DNA from: Rhodospirillaceae bacterium
GTDB lineage: Bacteria > Pseudomonadota > Alphaproteobacteria > Dongiales > Dongiaceae
Direction of reading: 5' to 3'
Length of the DNA stretch: 25,381 nucleotides
Assembly: GCA_016794075.1 (NCBI GenBank)
Contig: JAEUKU010000431.1
Span: 1 to 25,381, forward strand
A program made the translations under genes and the position numbers. Of this stretch, positions 1 to 8,074 are shown one piece after another. Numbering within the stretch: the first letter of the stretch is position 1; the number at the start of each line of letters is the position of its first letter. The notes under the pieces were generated by a model. The model was not told the DNA's origin and did not search any database. It saw only the letters and a program-made list of their open reading frames with translations.

Positions 1-44
1 CGGCAAGGTCAACGGGCTAAGCGAGGGGGAAGCCTGAAGAAGAA

Positions 45-120
45 TGGTGCCCAGGGCCGGAATCGAACCAGCGACACCGTGATTTTCAGTCACGTGCTCT
101 ACCAACTGAGCTACCTGGGC
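45..120 (-). tRNA. tRNA-Phe (anticodon GAA)
   Basis: Read on the minus strand this is a full 76-nt cloverleaf. The 5' acceptor arm GCCCAGG (114-120) pairs with its partner beside the discriminator A, and the CCA end is encoded at 45-47. The D arm reads AGCTCAGTTGGTAGAGC, the anticodon loop CTGAAAA gives GAA (Phe), and the T loop is TTCGATT. It lies about 96 nt downstream of yacG in the same direction and may be co-transcribed or have its own promoter. I see no clear intrinsic terminator in the 44 nt after it. Confidence 0.97.
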
Positions 121-216
121 GCCAAGATCGGGCGGCGGACGCCGACCGGAAAGGCAGCGGTCTTTTAGTCAGATTCCCGGCCCCTGTCCAGCCCGGAAAT
201 GACCCCGCGAATCCAT

Positions 217-429
217 CTAATCCTCGGATTCGGATTGATTTTCGCCGTTCCCGGCACGCTCGGCGGCGGGGATGCGGTAGGCCTCGCTCAGCCAGCGATT
301 GAGGTCGACCTTGCGGCAGCGGTCGGAGCAGAACGGCCGGTGCGCCGCCTCGGCCGGTTTGCCGCAGACCGGGCAGGCGCCGCCTTTGGCTGCCTTTTTT
401 GCCGGTCGCGCCGGTTCGTCCTGGTTCAT
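217..429 (-). CDS. yacG: DNA gyrase inhibitor YacG (zinc-finger protein)
   Basis: This 70-aa protein belongs to the YacG family, small zinc proteins that bind GyrB and inhibit DNA gyrase in E. coli. The zinc site is visible as C19-X2-C22-X11-C34-X3-C38, with the family signature FCSDRCRKVDLNRWL following. The N-terminus is Lys/Ala-rich and the tail acidic, both poorly conserved in the family. Its ATG overlaps the TGA of the upstream RNase gene in an ATGA junction (426-429), so translation is probably coupled. This is the usual last protein gene of the alphaproteobacterial infA-maf-RNase-yacG run. The family call is firm; the cellular role in this lineage is inferred. Confidence 0.93.
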   Translation of the reverse strand: MNQDEPARPAKKAAKGGACPVCGKPAEAAHRPFCSDRCRKVDLNRWLSEAYRIPAAERAGNGENQSESED

Positions 430-1403
430 GCGTCACCCTCCGGCGCCGAAGCCCCTGCACCCCACATTTCCGCCAAGCTGCGGCCGCGCCGCCGGCGCAG
501 GATCTCGACCAGGCCCAGCCGGGAGATGTTGCCAACCCACTCGATGGCCGGGTCGATGATCGCGGCGTCGCGCAGGCGCTGCAAGACCTGCTCGCGCTTG
601 TTCCTGTTGTCGATGTCGATGAAATCAACCACGACGATGCCGCCCAGGTTGCGCAATGCCAATTGGCGCGGCACCTCGGCTGCCGCCTCGAGATTGACCG
701 TGAGCGCGGTCAATTCCATACCGGCGCGGCGCGTGGCGGCAGCGGAATTCACGTCGATGGCGGTGAGGGTCCGCACCGGCTCGACCAGCAGGTTGCCGCC
801 GCAGGGCAAGGTCACAGTCTCTTCCAGCGCGGCCGCGATCTGCTCCTCGAACTCGGCGCGCGCAGGCTCCCAGTCGCGCTGCGGCTGGTGGCGCACCCGC
901 GGCGACAGTTCCGGCGCGTGGATCGCGCACCAAGCTTGCACCGCAGTCACGTCGACCCGGCGGTCGCAGACGATCTCCTCCACGCTCTCGGGGCTGAGCC
1001 CGGCGAGGCAGCTTTGCCAGGCGCTTGGCGGCGGCACCAGGCAGGCCGGCGCCGTCGCCTTTGCCAGCTTGTCGGCATAGGCGGTTTCGCTCTGGATCGA
1101 GCTGGACAGGCGCACGCCCTTCCCGTCCCGCTCGTCGCGGCGCACCTGGACCACGACGCTCTCGCCCTCGTTCGGCTGCTTGCCCTGCTTCTTCAGCGGC
1201 AGCAGGCCCGGGCGATCCAGGCCGATTTCGACGAAGGCCGCCTGCAGGCTGGGCTCGAGCTTGGCGACCTTGCCCAGAAAAACCGCGCCGGCGAGCGGCC
1301 TGGTCTCGGGCATTTCGCGGATGGCTTGGGCCAGGCGCCCGTCCGACCAGCGAAACACCTCGAGCGCGCCGTCGGTGACCGCGATGAAGATGCGGTGCCG
1401 CAT
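426..1403 (-). CDS. Short ribonuclease E/G family protein
   Basis: A 325-aa RNase E/G-type endoribonuclease. The S1-like RNA-binding part is at about 38-105 (GKVAKLEPSLQAAFVEIG) and the DNase I-like catalytic core at about 200-300. The two metal-binding aspartates are present: D217 in TAIDVNSA and D260 in GGIVVVDFIDID. The protein ends at about the point where RNase E and G carry the CPxC zinc-link and the small domain, so it is much shorter than E. coli RNase G (about 490 aa). The reading frame extends 59 codons further upstream into maf, but family similarity begins at the ATG at 1403, one base past the maf stop. It lies between maf and yacG. It likely cleaves single-stranded RNA; the exact target is unknown. 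Confidence 0.9.
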   Translation of the reverse strand: MRHRIFIAVTDGALEVFRWSDGRLAQAIREMPETRPLAGAVFLGKVAKLEPSLQAAFVEIGLDRPGLLPLKKQGKQPNEGESVVVQVRRDERDGKGVRLSSSIQSETAYADKLAKATAPACLVPPPSAWQSCLAGLSPESVEEIVCDRRVDVTAVQAWCAIHAPELSPRVRHQPQRDWEPARAEFEEQIAAALEETVTLPCGGNLLVEPVRTLTAIDVNSAAATRRAGMELTALTVNLEAAAEVPRQLALRNLGGIVVVDFIDIDNRNKREQVLQRLRDAAIIDPAIEWVGNISRLGLVEILRRRRGRSLAEMWGAGASAPEGDA

Positions 1404-1404
1404 C

Positions 1405-1995
1405 TCAGCGCCAGCCCAGGCCGGCCAGCATGCCGGCGACGTCGCTGAGCGACAGGCCGACCACGTTGCTGTAGGAGCCGTTGATCCACGGGATGAAGGC
1501 GGCGGCGCGGCCCTGGATGGCGTAGCCGCCCGCCTTGCCGTGCCAGTCGCCGCTGGCGATATAGGCGTCGATTTCGGCACCGGTCAGGCGCTTCAGCGCC
1601 ACGACCGTGCTGGCGACCCGGCCGGCGATGCGGCCATCGGGCGACGCGACGGCGATGCCGCCGAGCACACGGTGCCGCCGGCCGCTCAGCAGCTTCAGGC
1701 AGTCGCGCGCCTGGCTCTCGGTCTCGGCCTTGGGCAGGATGCGCCGGCCGCAGGCGACCACCGTATCGGCGGCCAGGACCCAGGCGCCGGGATGTCGGGC
1801 GGCGATCGCCGCCAGCTTTTCCCGCGCCATGCGGACGGCATAGGCCATCGGCTGCTCGGCGCGGCGCGGCGTCTCGTCGATATGGGGCGGATCGATCAGG
1901 TCGGGATCGAGGCCGATCTGCCGGAGCAGGTCCAGGCGTCGGGGCGATCCGGAGGCCAGCACCAGAGTCCGCGGACCCGTCTGGCCCTGTGGCAT
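1405..1995 (-). CDS. maf: Maf-like nucleotide pyrophosphatase
   Basis: A 196-aa Maf/HAM1-type house-cleaning enzyme that hydrolyses non-canonical or excess nucleoside triphosphates (family examples act on dTTP/UTP or m7GTP) to the monophosphate plus pyrophosphate. Visible motifs are LASGSPRR at 13-20, AADTVV with D77, the GDWHGKAGGYAIQG stretch and the C-terminal GSYSNVVGLSL. The last two fit the YhdE (dTTP/UTP) branch better than YceF. Length is normal for the family. It starts 14 nt after the infA stop and ends 1 nt before the RNase gene, so the three genes are probably one transcript. Confidence 0.94.
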   Translation of the reverse strand: MPQGQTGPRTLVLASGSPRRLDLLRQIGLDPDLIDPPHIDETPRRAEQPMAYAVRMAREKLAAIAARHPGAWVLAADTVVACGRRILPKAETESQARDCLKLLSGRRHRVLGGIAVASPDGRIAGRVASTVVALKRLTGAEIDAYIASGDWHGKAGGYAIQGRAAAFIPWINGSYSNVVGLSLSDVAGMLAGLGWR

Positions 1996-2009
1996 GGAGG
2001 TTTTCGGAC

Positions 2010-2228
2010 TTACTTGAAGCGGAACGTGATCCGCCCCTTGGTCAGGTCGTAGGGCGTCATCTCAACGTTCACGCGGTCGCCGGCGAGGACGCGGATGCGG
2101 TTCTTGCGCATCTTGCCGGAGGTGTGGGCGAGCACTTCGTGCTCATTGTCCAGTTTAACCCGGAACATCGCGTTGGGGAGCAGTTCGGTGACTGTCCCGG
2201 AGAATTCGATCAGGTCTTCCTTGGCCAT
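2010..2228 (-). CDS. infA: Translation initiation factor IF-1
   Basis: A 72-aa single OB-fold protein that binds the A site of the 30S subunit during initiation. Sequence and length match bacterial IF-1 over the full length, from MAKEDLIEFSG to the C-terminal TKGRITFRFK, including SGKMRKNRIRVLAGDRV. A Shine-Dalgarno AAGGAAG lies about 5 nt before the ATG. It is the first gene of the infA-maf-RNase-yacG group. In many alphaproteobacteria it directly follows the UPF0262/LMW-phosphatase genes; here a 5-kb opposite-strand kinase module separates them. Confidence 0.98.
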   Translation of the reverse strand: MAKEDLIEFSGTVTELLPNAMFRVKLDNEHEVLAHTSGKMRKNRIRVLAGDRVNVEMTPYDLTKGRITFRFK

Positions 2229-2293
2229 GTAGCTTCCTTGGTTGCCGGGCTCCGTGGACTCAAAGCGTGAGCGGGAGCCCCGAATTGCGCGGG

Positions 2294-2322
2294 GGTATAA
2301 ACCTTTTTGGCGGATTCCTCAA
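2294..2322 (-). promoter_or_regulatory. Candidate promoter of infA group
   Basis: On the minus strand, TTGAGG (2317-2322) and TATACC (2294-2299) are 17 nt apart, each matching the sigma-70 consensus at 4 of 6 positions. A start near 2287 would give a leader of about 60 nt before infA. The spacer holds an A5 run. Supported by position and by similar TTGAG boxes elsewhere in the window, not by data. Confidence 0.42.
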
Positions 2323-2330
2323 TTGCCGGA

Positions 2331-2626
2331 GGAGACGCACAGGACGGGGCTTGCAGGCCGAGGACGGATATCAGGCCTTCCGCGCCGGGACAGGCCAGAT
2401 CAAGCCCTCGATTCGGGCCAGACATTTGTATATGATTATTTTCCTCACCGGTTTCGGCGTCCTAAATTATCGTTGCCGGTGGGCACCTTATGGCTGAGTG
2501 TACGAATCGCTGCGATGCCTCTCTCGGCCGTCGCAGCAACAGCGTGGGGAACATCGGCCGCTTTCGGATCTCGATCGGGCACGGGCGCCCGGACGACGGC
2601 GCAAGGCCGGCGGCGGCTTCGGACCG
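2331..2626. other. Non-coding gap upstream of kinase pair
   Basis: No gene is supported here. The open frame of the downstream kinase extends back to a GTG at 2498, but its first 43 residues are Arg/Gly/Ser-rich and look non-coding. The stretch 2420-2475 is strikingly AT-rich for this genome and contains TATGAT (2431-2436), a 5-of-6 match to a -10 box, with a poor TCGATT at -35 spacing (2408-2413). The 6-bp inverted repeat CACCGG/CCGGTG (2446-2451 and 2476-2481) follows with a 24-nt loop. These may hold the kinase promoter and its control. Confidence 0.4.
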
Positions 2627-4768
2627 ATGATGTCGCAGAAGCAGGCGCATGTAGCGATCATCTGGCGCGCGGCATTGATCTTTGTGCCTCTGGCGGTGCT
2701 CGCGCTGGCCCTGACCTATCTGTTCTATTCCTCCCAGGCGGCGGCGATCCGCGCCGGCGCCGAAGCGGTGGAACGGCGGATGGTCGAAACCGCCCGCCAG
2801 CGCCTGGCCCAGACGCTGATAAATACCCTTTCCGACACGATCTACCTCGCCAATCAGGACGCCCTCTCGACCTGGTTGGACCAGGGCGATCCGGCCTCGC
2901 TCCGACACCTGCAGAACGAGCATCTTGCCTTTGCACGCAGCCGGGCGATCTACGATCAGCTCCGGCTGGTCGACACCGCCGGGCGGGAAATCCTGCGCGT
3001 CGACTGGAAGGATGGCGCACCCGGGACGGTCCCCGCAGACCCTTCGGCGGCCCTCCTCGACGATCCGGTGTTGAGACAGGCCCTAGATCTCGCTCCCGGG
3101 CAGCTGGTGGTAACGGAGTTTTCCGGCGCCATCCAGCAGCAGGCGCCCGCGATATGCTTCGCCACGCCGATCGTCAGCCCGACAGGACAGAAACGCGGCA
3201 TCGTCATCCTCAAATTCCGCGCGCAGCACCTGTTCGACCGGCTCAAGTCGCTTGCCACTCACGACGTGCAGCTATGGCTGCTCGATGAAGGCGGCAACTG
3301 GCTGATCGGGCCGCCGGGCGCGGCAACGGAAGAATCCTTCGCCACGTCCTACCCGACGATCTGGCCGCAGATCGCGGCTGGAACCGCCGCCGGTCTGCAC
3401 ACGCCGCAGGGCCGCTTCTCCGCCGCGCGGATCACGGTCGAGGATTACCCCCCGCTGAGCGCACCGCAAGGGGCCGGTGCCGCACCGGTGAGCGGGCCAA
3501 GCTGGATCGCCATCGCCTACGCGCCGCCCGCGACCGCATGGACCCAGACGGCGGAGTTGCGTCGCTACGTCACCATCGCACTGGGGGCGCTGCTCCTGCT
3601 GCTGGCGGCGCTCGCCATCCGCCTGGCGCACCACCAGGTCCAACGGCAGGCTTCGGAGCGACAGATCCGTCTCAGCGAGGCGCGGTTCCGCGATCTGTTG
3701 GAATCCGCCCCCGACGGCATCGTCGTCGTCGACGGCGCCGGGCGCATTGTGCTGGTCAATACTCAGGTCGAGCGGCTGTTCGGCTATCCCCGCTATGAGC
3801 TGATCGGACAGGCGTTCGACAAGCTGCTTCCGGAGCCGCTCCGAGCCGGCCACGCGGCGTGTCGCGCGGCGTATCTCGCCGCGCCCCTGACGCGCCAGAA
3901 CGGCGCGAACGAGGACTTGCGCGGCGTCCGCAAGGATGGCGGCGAATTCCCCATCTCGATCAGCCTCAACCCGACCATGACCGATTCCAGCCTCGGAGTC
4001 GTCTGCGGCATCCGCGACGTCTCCGTCCAGCGCGAGACCGATCGCAAGATTCAGGAGCTCAATCGCCGTCTGCGGCTGGACAACGCCGAGCTCGAAGGCC
4101 TCAACCGTGAGCTCGAGGCTTTCAGCTATTCGGTGTCGCACGATCTCCGGGCGCCATTGCGCGCCATTGCGGGTTTCAGCCGGGCGCTGCAGGAGGATGT
4201 CGGCGACAAGCTCGACCCCGACGCCCGCGCGCATCTCGAGCGCGTGCGTCACGCGGCGCAGCGCATGGAGACCCTGATCGACGACCTGTTGCAACTGGCC
4301 AGCGTCTCGCGCACGGAAATGAGCAGGTCCACCGTGGACCTGAGCCGCCTGGCCGGAGAAATCCTGGCCGATCTGGCGGCAAGCGAGCCGCAGCGCGTGG
4401 CCGCGGCCGAAATCGCCCCCGGGCTGCGCGTGAGCGCCGATCCGCGCCTGCTGCGAATCCTGCTGGAGAACCTGCTCGGCAACGCCTGGAAGTTCAGCCG
4501 CCGGTCGGAGTCCGCCGCGATCAGCGTGGGCCAGGAAATGACCGCCTCAGGCCCGGTCTTCTTCGTGCGCGACAATGGCGTCGGATTCGACATGGCCGAC
4601 GCCGCCGACCTGTTCCGGCCGTTCCAGCGGCTGCATGGAGCCCAGCAATTCCCAGGAACGGGTATCGGCCTGGCGACGGCCCAGCGCGTCATCCGGCGCC
4701 ACGGCGGCAGCATCTGGGCACGGTCCCGCCCCGGCGAAGGCGCCACCTTCTACTTCACAATGCAATGA
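2627..4768 (+). CDS. Membrane PAS sensor histidine kinase
   Basis: A 713-aa sensor kinase. A short cytoplasmic start is followed by TM1 (about 12-34), a periplasmic sensor of about 270 residues that looks Cache-like (YDQLRLVDTAGREILRVDW), TM2 (313-335), a PAS domain (about 350-465), a coiled linker (470-498), HisKA with the phospho-acceptor H505 in SVSHDLRAPLR, and HATPase_c (N box NLLGNAWKFS, G1 DNGVGFDM, G2 GTGIGLA). The SHDLRAPLR H box is the type common in bacteriophytochrome-like kinases. I chose the ATG at 2627 (or 2630) because the upstream extension is not protein-like; the ribosome site is weak. It is followed after 58 nt by the hybrid kinase. The ligand is unknown; Cache domains usually bind small metabolites. 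Confidence 0.9.
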   Translation: MMSQKQAHVAIIWRAALIFVPLAVLALALTYLFYSSQAAAIRAGAEAVERRMVETARQRLAQTLINTLSDTIYLANQDALSTWLDQGDPASLRHLQNEHLAFARSRAIYDQLRLVDTAGREILRVDWKDGAPGTVPADPSAALLDDPVLRQALDLAPGQLVVTEFSGAIQQQAPAICFATPIVSPTGQKRGIVILKFRAQHLFDRLKSLATHDVQLWLLDEGGNWLIGPPGAATEESFATSYPTIWPQIAAGTAAGLHTPQGRFSAARITVEDYPPLSAPQGAGAAPVSGPSWIAIAYAPPATAWTQTAELRRYVTIALGALLLLLAALAIRLAHHQVQRQASERQIRLSEARFRDLLESAPDGIVVVDGAGRIVLVNTQVERLFGYPRYELIGQAFDKLLPEPLRAGHAACRAAYLAAPLTRQNGANEDLRGVRKDGGEFPISISLNPTMTDSSLGVVCGIRDVSVQRETDRKIQELNRRLRLDNAELEGLNRELEAFSYSVSHDLRAPLRAIAGFSRALQEDVGDKLDPDARAHLERVRHAAQRMETLIDDLLQLASVSRTEMSRSTVDLSRLAGEILADLAASEPQRVAAAEIAPGLRVSADPRLLRILLENLLGNAWKFSRRSESAAISVGQEMTASGPVFFVRDNGVGFDMADAADLFRPFQRLHGAQQFPGTGIGLATAQRVIRRHGGSIWARSRPGEGATFYFTMQ

Positions 4769-4826
4769 GCGGCGCCTACATGTTCAGCATGCACCCGCAT
4801 CGGGTCTGGGAGGCGAAATCGCAGGG

Positions 4827-7163
4827 ATGAGTGGCCAGCTGCGCGTCCTCGTCATCGACGATTCGACCGACGACACGGAACTGTTGCTGCGGCAGCTCCG
4901 GCGCGACGGCTTCGACCTGGCGGCGGAGCGCACCGAGACGGTCGAGGGGCTGAAGGCCGCGCTGGAGGCCCAGGACTGGGACGTGGTGCTCTGCGACTAC
5001 AGGCTGCCCGGTTTCTCCGGCATGGATGCGCTGGCGGTCGTCCAGGAAGCGCGGCCCGACCTGCCCTTCATCTTCGTCTCCGGCGTGATGGGCGAGGATG
5101 TCGCGGTCGCCGCCATGAAGGCCGGGGCCCAGGACTACATCACCAAGAGCAGCCTGCGGCGCCTCGGGCCGGCCATCGCCCGCGAACTGCGCGATGCCAT
5201 CCTGCGCCGCCAGCACGCCAGGGCCGAAGCCAGGCGCAGCGCGATGGAAGCGCGCTACCGTCAGATTCTCTCGCTCGCCCCCGACGCCATCGTCACGCTC
5301 GACGAGGCATTCCGCATCACCCTTTTCAATCTCGCCGCGGAGCGGCTGTTCGAATGTCCGGCCGTGGATCTGATCGGCCAGAGCATCGATGTCCTGCTGC
5401 CGCCGGAACTGGCACCGGTGATGCGGCGCCAGCTCATCGCCTTCTTCACCTCCGGCGAAGGCTCCGCCCAGATCGCCCTGCCCGGCCAGCTCAGATTCCA
5501 GCGCAGCTCGCTCACCGTCTTCCCGGCCGAGGCCTATGTTTCGCGGCTGATCGAGGAAGGGCGGACGATCTTCACCCTGATCATCCGCGACACCACCGAC
5601 CGCGAAACCATGATCGCGACCATGCAACAGACCAACCAGGCGCTGGATGCCGTCGTACAGTCGTCGCCCGTCGCCATCCTCGGCATCGATTCCCTGCGCC
5701 GGGTCATCGTCTGGAACAAGAACGCGGAGAAGATCTTCGGCATCCCGGCCGCCAGCATCGTCGGCCAGCCCTATGTCTCCCTGCTGCGCGACGGCACGGA
5801 GGATCTCAACGAAACCTTCCAGCGGCTTCTCGCTGGCCAGGTCCTGCGCGACGTCGAGGCCTCCTATCCCGGCATCGACGGGTCGCCCAACCTGCGCATC
5901 TCCGGCGCGCCGCTCTACGACGCGGAGGGCCGGGTGCGTGGCGCGGTCTGCATCGTCGAGGACACCACCGAAGGCAAGGTGATGCAGCGCCAGCTGGAGC
6001 ACGCCCAGCGCATGGAGACCGTGGGCCAGCTGACCGGCGGCCTGGCGCACGACTTCAATAATCTGCTGGCGGTCGTCATCGGCAACCTCGACCTGCTGCA
6101 GACCCACATTCGCGACGTCCCGGCGGCGCAGGAGCCGCTCGAGCTGGCCATGAAGGCGAGCCTCGGCGGCGCGGCGCTGATCCGCCAGCTGCTCGCCTTC
6201 TCGCGGCGCCAGGCGCTGTCGCCGCGGTCCTTCGATCTCGGCGCCGTGGTGACCGCCACGCGCGAGCTGTTCGGCCGCACCCTCGGCGAGCAGATCGAGG
6301 TGAAGTGCGAGGTCGCCACGGACTTGTGGCCCGCCCTGGCCGACCCATCCCAGGTCGAATCGGCGATCGCCAACTTGGCGATCAACGCGCGCGATGCAAT
6401 GCCTGAGGGCGGGCTGCTGACCCTGGAAGTGGCCAACGTCCATCTCGACCAGGACTACGCGACCAGCAATATCGACGTGGCGCCGGGTGACTACGTCATG
6501 GTCGCGGTTTCCGATACCGGCCGCGGCATCCCGCCGGAACTGCTCGGGCGCGTCTTCGAGCCGTTCTTCTCCACCAAGGAGCACGGCAAGGGCAGCGGCC
6601 TCGGGCTCAGCATGGTCTACGGCTTCGCCAAGCAGTCCCGCGGGCATGTGAAGATCTACAGCGAGGTCGACCACGGCACCACCGTGCGCCTATATCTGCC
6701 GCGCGCGATCGACGTGACGGCGCCGATGGCCCTGCCGGCGCTCGACGAGCCGGGTGCGGTGACGCTGGACGCGGACATCCTGGTGGTCGAAGACAATCCC
6801 GACGTCCGCAAAGTGGTCTGTCAGCTGCTGCGCGATCTGGGCTGCAATGTGGTCGAGGCGGCCAATGCCGCGGCCGCGTTGACGATCCTGGAATCCGATC
6901 GCCACATCGATCTGCTGTTCACCGACATCGTGATGCCGGGCGGCATGGCGGGCACGGAACTGGCCCGCGCCGCGCGCCGGTTGCGCCCGGGGCTGAAGAC
7001 GCTGCTGACGTCGGGATTCGCCGAGGGCTCGATCCGCGCCGCCAACCGGGCGGACGGCTTCGACGACATCCTCAGCAAGCCCTATCGGCGGCAGGACCTG
7101 ATCCGCAAAATGGTGGAAATCCTCGGGCGCGACCAGCCGGTCAGATCTGCGGAGCGGCGCTAG
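4827..7163 (+). CDS. Soluble hybrid histidine kinase (REC-PAS-PAS-HK-REC)
   Basis: A 778-aa protein without membrane segments. Order: receiver 1 at 5-125 (D57 in CDYRLPGF, K107), PAS 1 at about 140-260, PAS 2 at about 270-385, HisKA with H408 in GGLAHDFNNLL, HATPase_c at about 505-626 (N520; DTGRGI 563-568; GKGSGLGLS 587-595), and receiver 2 at 651-767 (D700 in FTDIVMP, K751). Every residue needed for phosphotransfer is present. The ATG at 4827 is preceded by GGAGG 13 nt upstream and sits just before the first receiver. The N-terminal receiver is a natural acceptor for the kinase encoded upstream. Its last 23 nt overlap the convergent phosphatase gene. No output domain or DNA-binding regulator is encoded nearby. 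Confidence 0.92.
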   Translation: MSGQLRVLVIDDSTDDTELLLRQLRRDGFDLAAERTETVEGLKAALEAQDWDVVLCDYRLPGFSGMDALAVVQEARPDLPFIFVSGVMGEDVAVAAMKAGAQDYITKSSLRRLGPAIARELRDAILRRQHARAEARRSAMEARYRQILSLAPDAIVTLDEAFRITLFNLAAERLFECPAVDLIGQSIDVLLPPELAPVMRRQLIAFFTSGEGSAQIALPGQLRFQRSSLTVFPAEAYVSRLIEEGRTIFTLIIRDTTDRETMIATMQQTNQALDAVVQSSPVAILGIDSLRRVIVWNKNAEKIFGIPAASIVGQPYVSLLRDGTEDLNETFQRLLAGQVLRDVEASYPGIDGSPNLRISGAPLYDAEGRVRGAVCIVEDTTEGKVMQRQLEHAQRMETVGQLTGGLAHDFNNLLAVVIGNLDLLQTHIRDVPAAQEPLELAMKASLGGAALIRQLLAFSRRQALSPRSFDLGAVVTATRELFGRTLGEQIEVKCEVATDLWPALADPSQVESAIANLAINARDAMPEGGLLTLEVANVHLDQDYATSNIDVAPGDYVMVAVSDTGRGIPPELLGRVFEPFFSTKEHGKGSGLGLSMVYGFAKQSRGHVKIYSEVDHGTTVRLYLPRAIDVTAPMALPALDEPGAVTLDADILVVEDNPDVRKVVCQLLRDLGCNVVEAANAAAALTILESDRHIDLLFTDIVMPGGMAGTELARAARRLRPGLKTLLTSGFAEGSIRAANRADGFDDILSKPYRRQDLIRKMVEILGRDQPVRSAERR

Positions 7164-7584
7164 GCGGGAAGCGCTCGCGGATGCGCTCCATCAGGCGGTC
7201 GCGCACCTCGCGATAGGCCTCCAGGCGCTCCTCGCGGCCGCCTTCGATGACGCTCGGGTCCATGGTGGGCCAGAACTCGACATCGCAGGCCATGGTGCGG
7301 GTCATCTCGACCGCCTTGTGCTGCGCCTCGGGCGACAGCGAGATGATGAGATCGAAGGACGTGTCCTCCAGGTCGTCGAAGGTCTTGGGCCGGTGTTTCG
7401 ACAGGTCGATGCCGATCTCGTCCATCACCGCGACCACGAAGCCGTCGATCTCCTCCGCGCGCACGCCCACGGAATCGACGAAGATGCGCTTGCCGTGCAG
7501 GTATTTCAGGATGCCCTCCGCCATCGGCGAGCGGATCGCATTGTAGGTGCAACAGAACAGGACGCTGCCGGGCGCGGTTGCCAT
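7141..7584 (-). CDS. Low-molecular-weight protein tyrosine phosphatase family
   Basis: A 147-aa LMW-PTP fold protein. The P-loop is C12-TYNAI-R18-S (CX5R), and the general-acid aspartate is D109 in TMDPS; in classical LMW-PTPs this acid lies in a DP motif, as here. The P-loop replaces the usual GNICRS by YNAIRS, a variant seen in the alphaproteobacterial paralogue found beside UPF0262 genes. It could be a protein phosphatase or arsenate-reductase-like; no extra arsenate cysteines are obvious beyond C11 and C100. It starts 7 nt after the UPF0262 stop, so it is probably the last gene of the dcd-murA-hisG transcript. Its 3' end overlaps the hybrid kinase by 23 nt. Confidence 0.88.
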   Translation of the reverse strand: MATAPGSVLFCCTYNAIRSPMAEGILKYLHGKRIFVDSVGVRAEEIDGFVVAVMDEIGIDLSKHRPKTFDDLEDTSFDLIISLSPEAQHKAVEMTRTMACDVEFWPTMDPSVIEGGREERLEAYREVRDRLMERIRERFPPSAAPQI

Positions 7585-7591
7585 GCCCGCC

Positions 7592-8074
7592 TCAGGTCTT
7601 CATGTGCAGTGCGCAAATCAGCGTGAACAGGCGGCGGGCGGTGCCGAAATCCACCTCCACCTTGCCGGCAAGGCGGTCGCGCAGGATCTCGGAGCCCTCG
7701 TTGTGCAGGCCGCGACGCCCCATGTCGATGGCTTCGATCTGCGACAGGCTCGAATTCTTGATCGCCGCGTAGTAGCTCTCGCAGACGTCGAAATACTCCT
7801 TGATGATGCGGCGCAGCGGCGTGAGCGACAGGATGAACTTGTAGACCGGTTGGTCGTCGGTATCGCGGATGTCGAAGACCAGGCGGTTCTCGGCCACGGC
7901 AAGGGAGAGATGATAGGGCCCTGGATGCTCGATCGCCGGAGTGAACTCGTTCTCTTCGAGGAGGTCGAAGATGGCGACGGCGCGCTCCTGCTCCGCCTCC
8001 GCCGACTGCCGGAGCGAGGCCGCGTCCTCCAGGTCGATGCGAACGACGCGCCGCCGCGGCCCGGTCTCGGTCAT
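7592..8074 (-). CDS. UPF0262 family protein
   Basis: A 160-aa protein that I recognise as the UPF0262 family, restricted mainly to Alphaproteobacteria and of unknown function. Typical features are the IDLEDA start, the central AIEHPGPYHLSLAVAENRL, the YKFILSLTPLRRIIKEYF stretch, and the C-terminal GTARRLFTLICALH. It appears soluble, alpha/beta, without signal peptide or membrane segments. It begins 10 nt after the hisG stop. In related genomes it commonly follows hisD; here it follows hisG directly. Function cannot be given; its constant neighbourhood with murA, his and phosphatase genes is the only clue. Confidence 0.92.
   Translation of the reverse strand: MTETGPRRRVVRIDLEDAASLRQSAEAEQERAVAIFDLLEENEFTPAIEHPGPYHLSLAVAENRLVFDIRDTDDQPVYKFILSLTPLRRIIKEYFDVCESYYAAIKNSSLSQIEAIDMGRRGLHNEGSEILRDRLAGKVEVDFGTARRLFTLICALHMKT

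Noticed and set aside
2498..2626. Upstream extension of the first kinase from the GTG at 2498
   Set aside because: The 43 added residues are low-complexity, Arg/Gly-rich and precede the natural membrane-anchor start; an ATG pair at 2627/2630 fits better.
4776..6674. 632-codon open frame on the minus strand opposite the hybrid kinase
   Set aside because: The opposite strand encodes a complete REC-PAS-PAS-HisKA-HATPase protein with all motifs. The antisense frame is Arg/Gly/His/Leu-rich without any domain, a usual effect of GC-rich codon bias.
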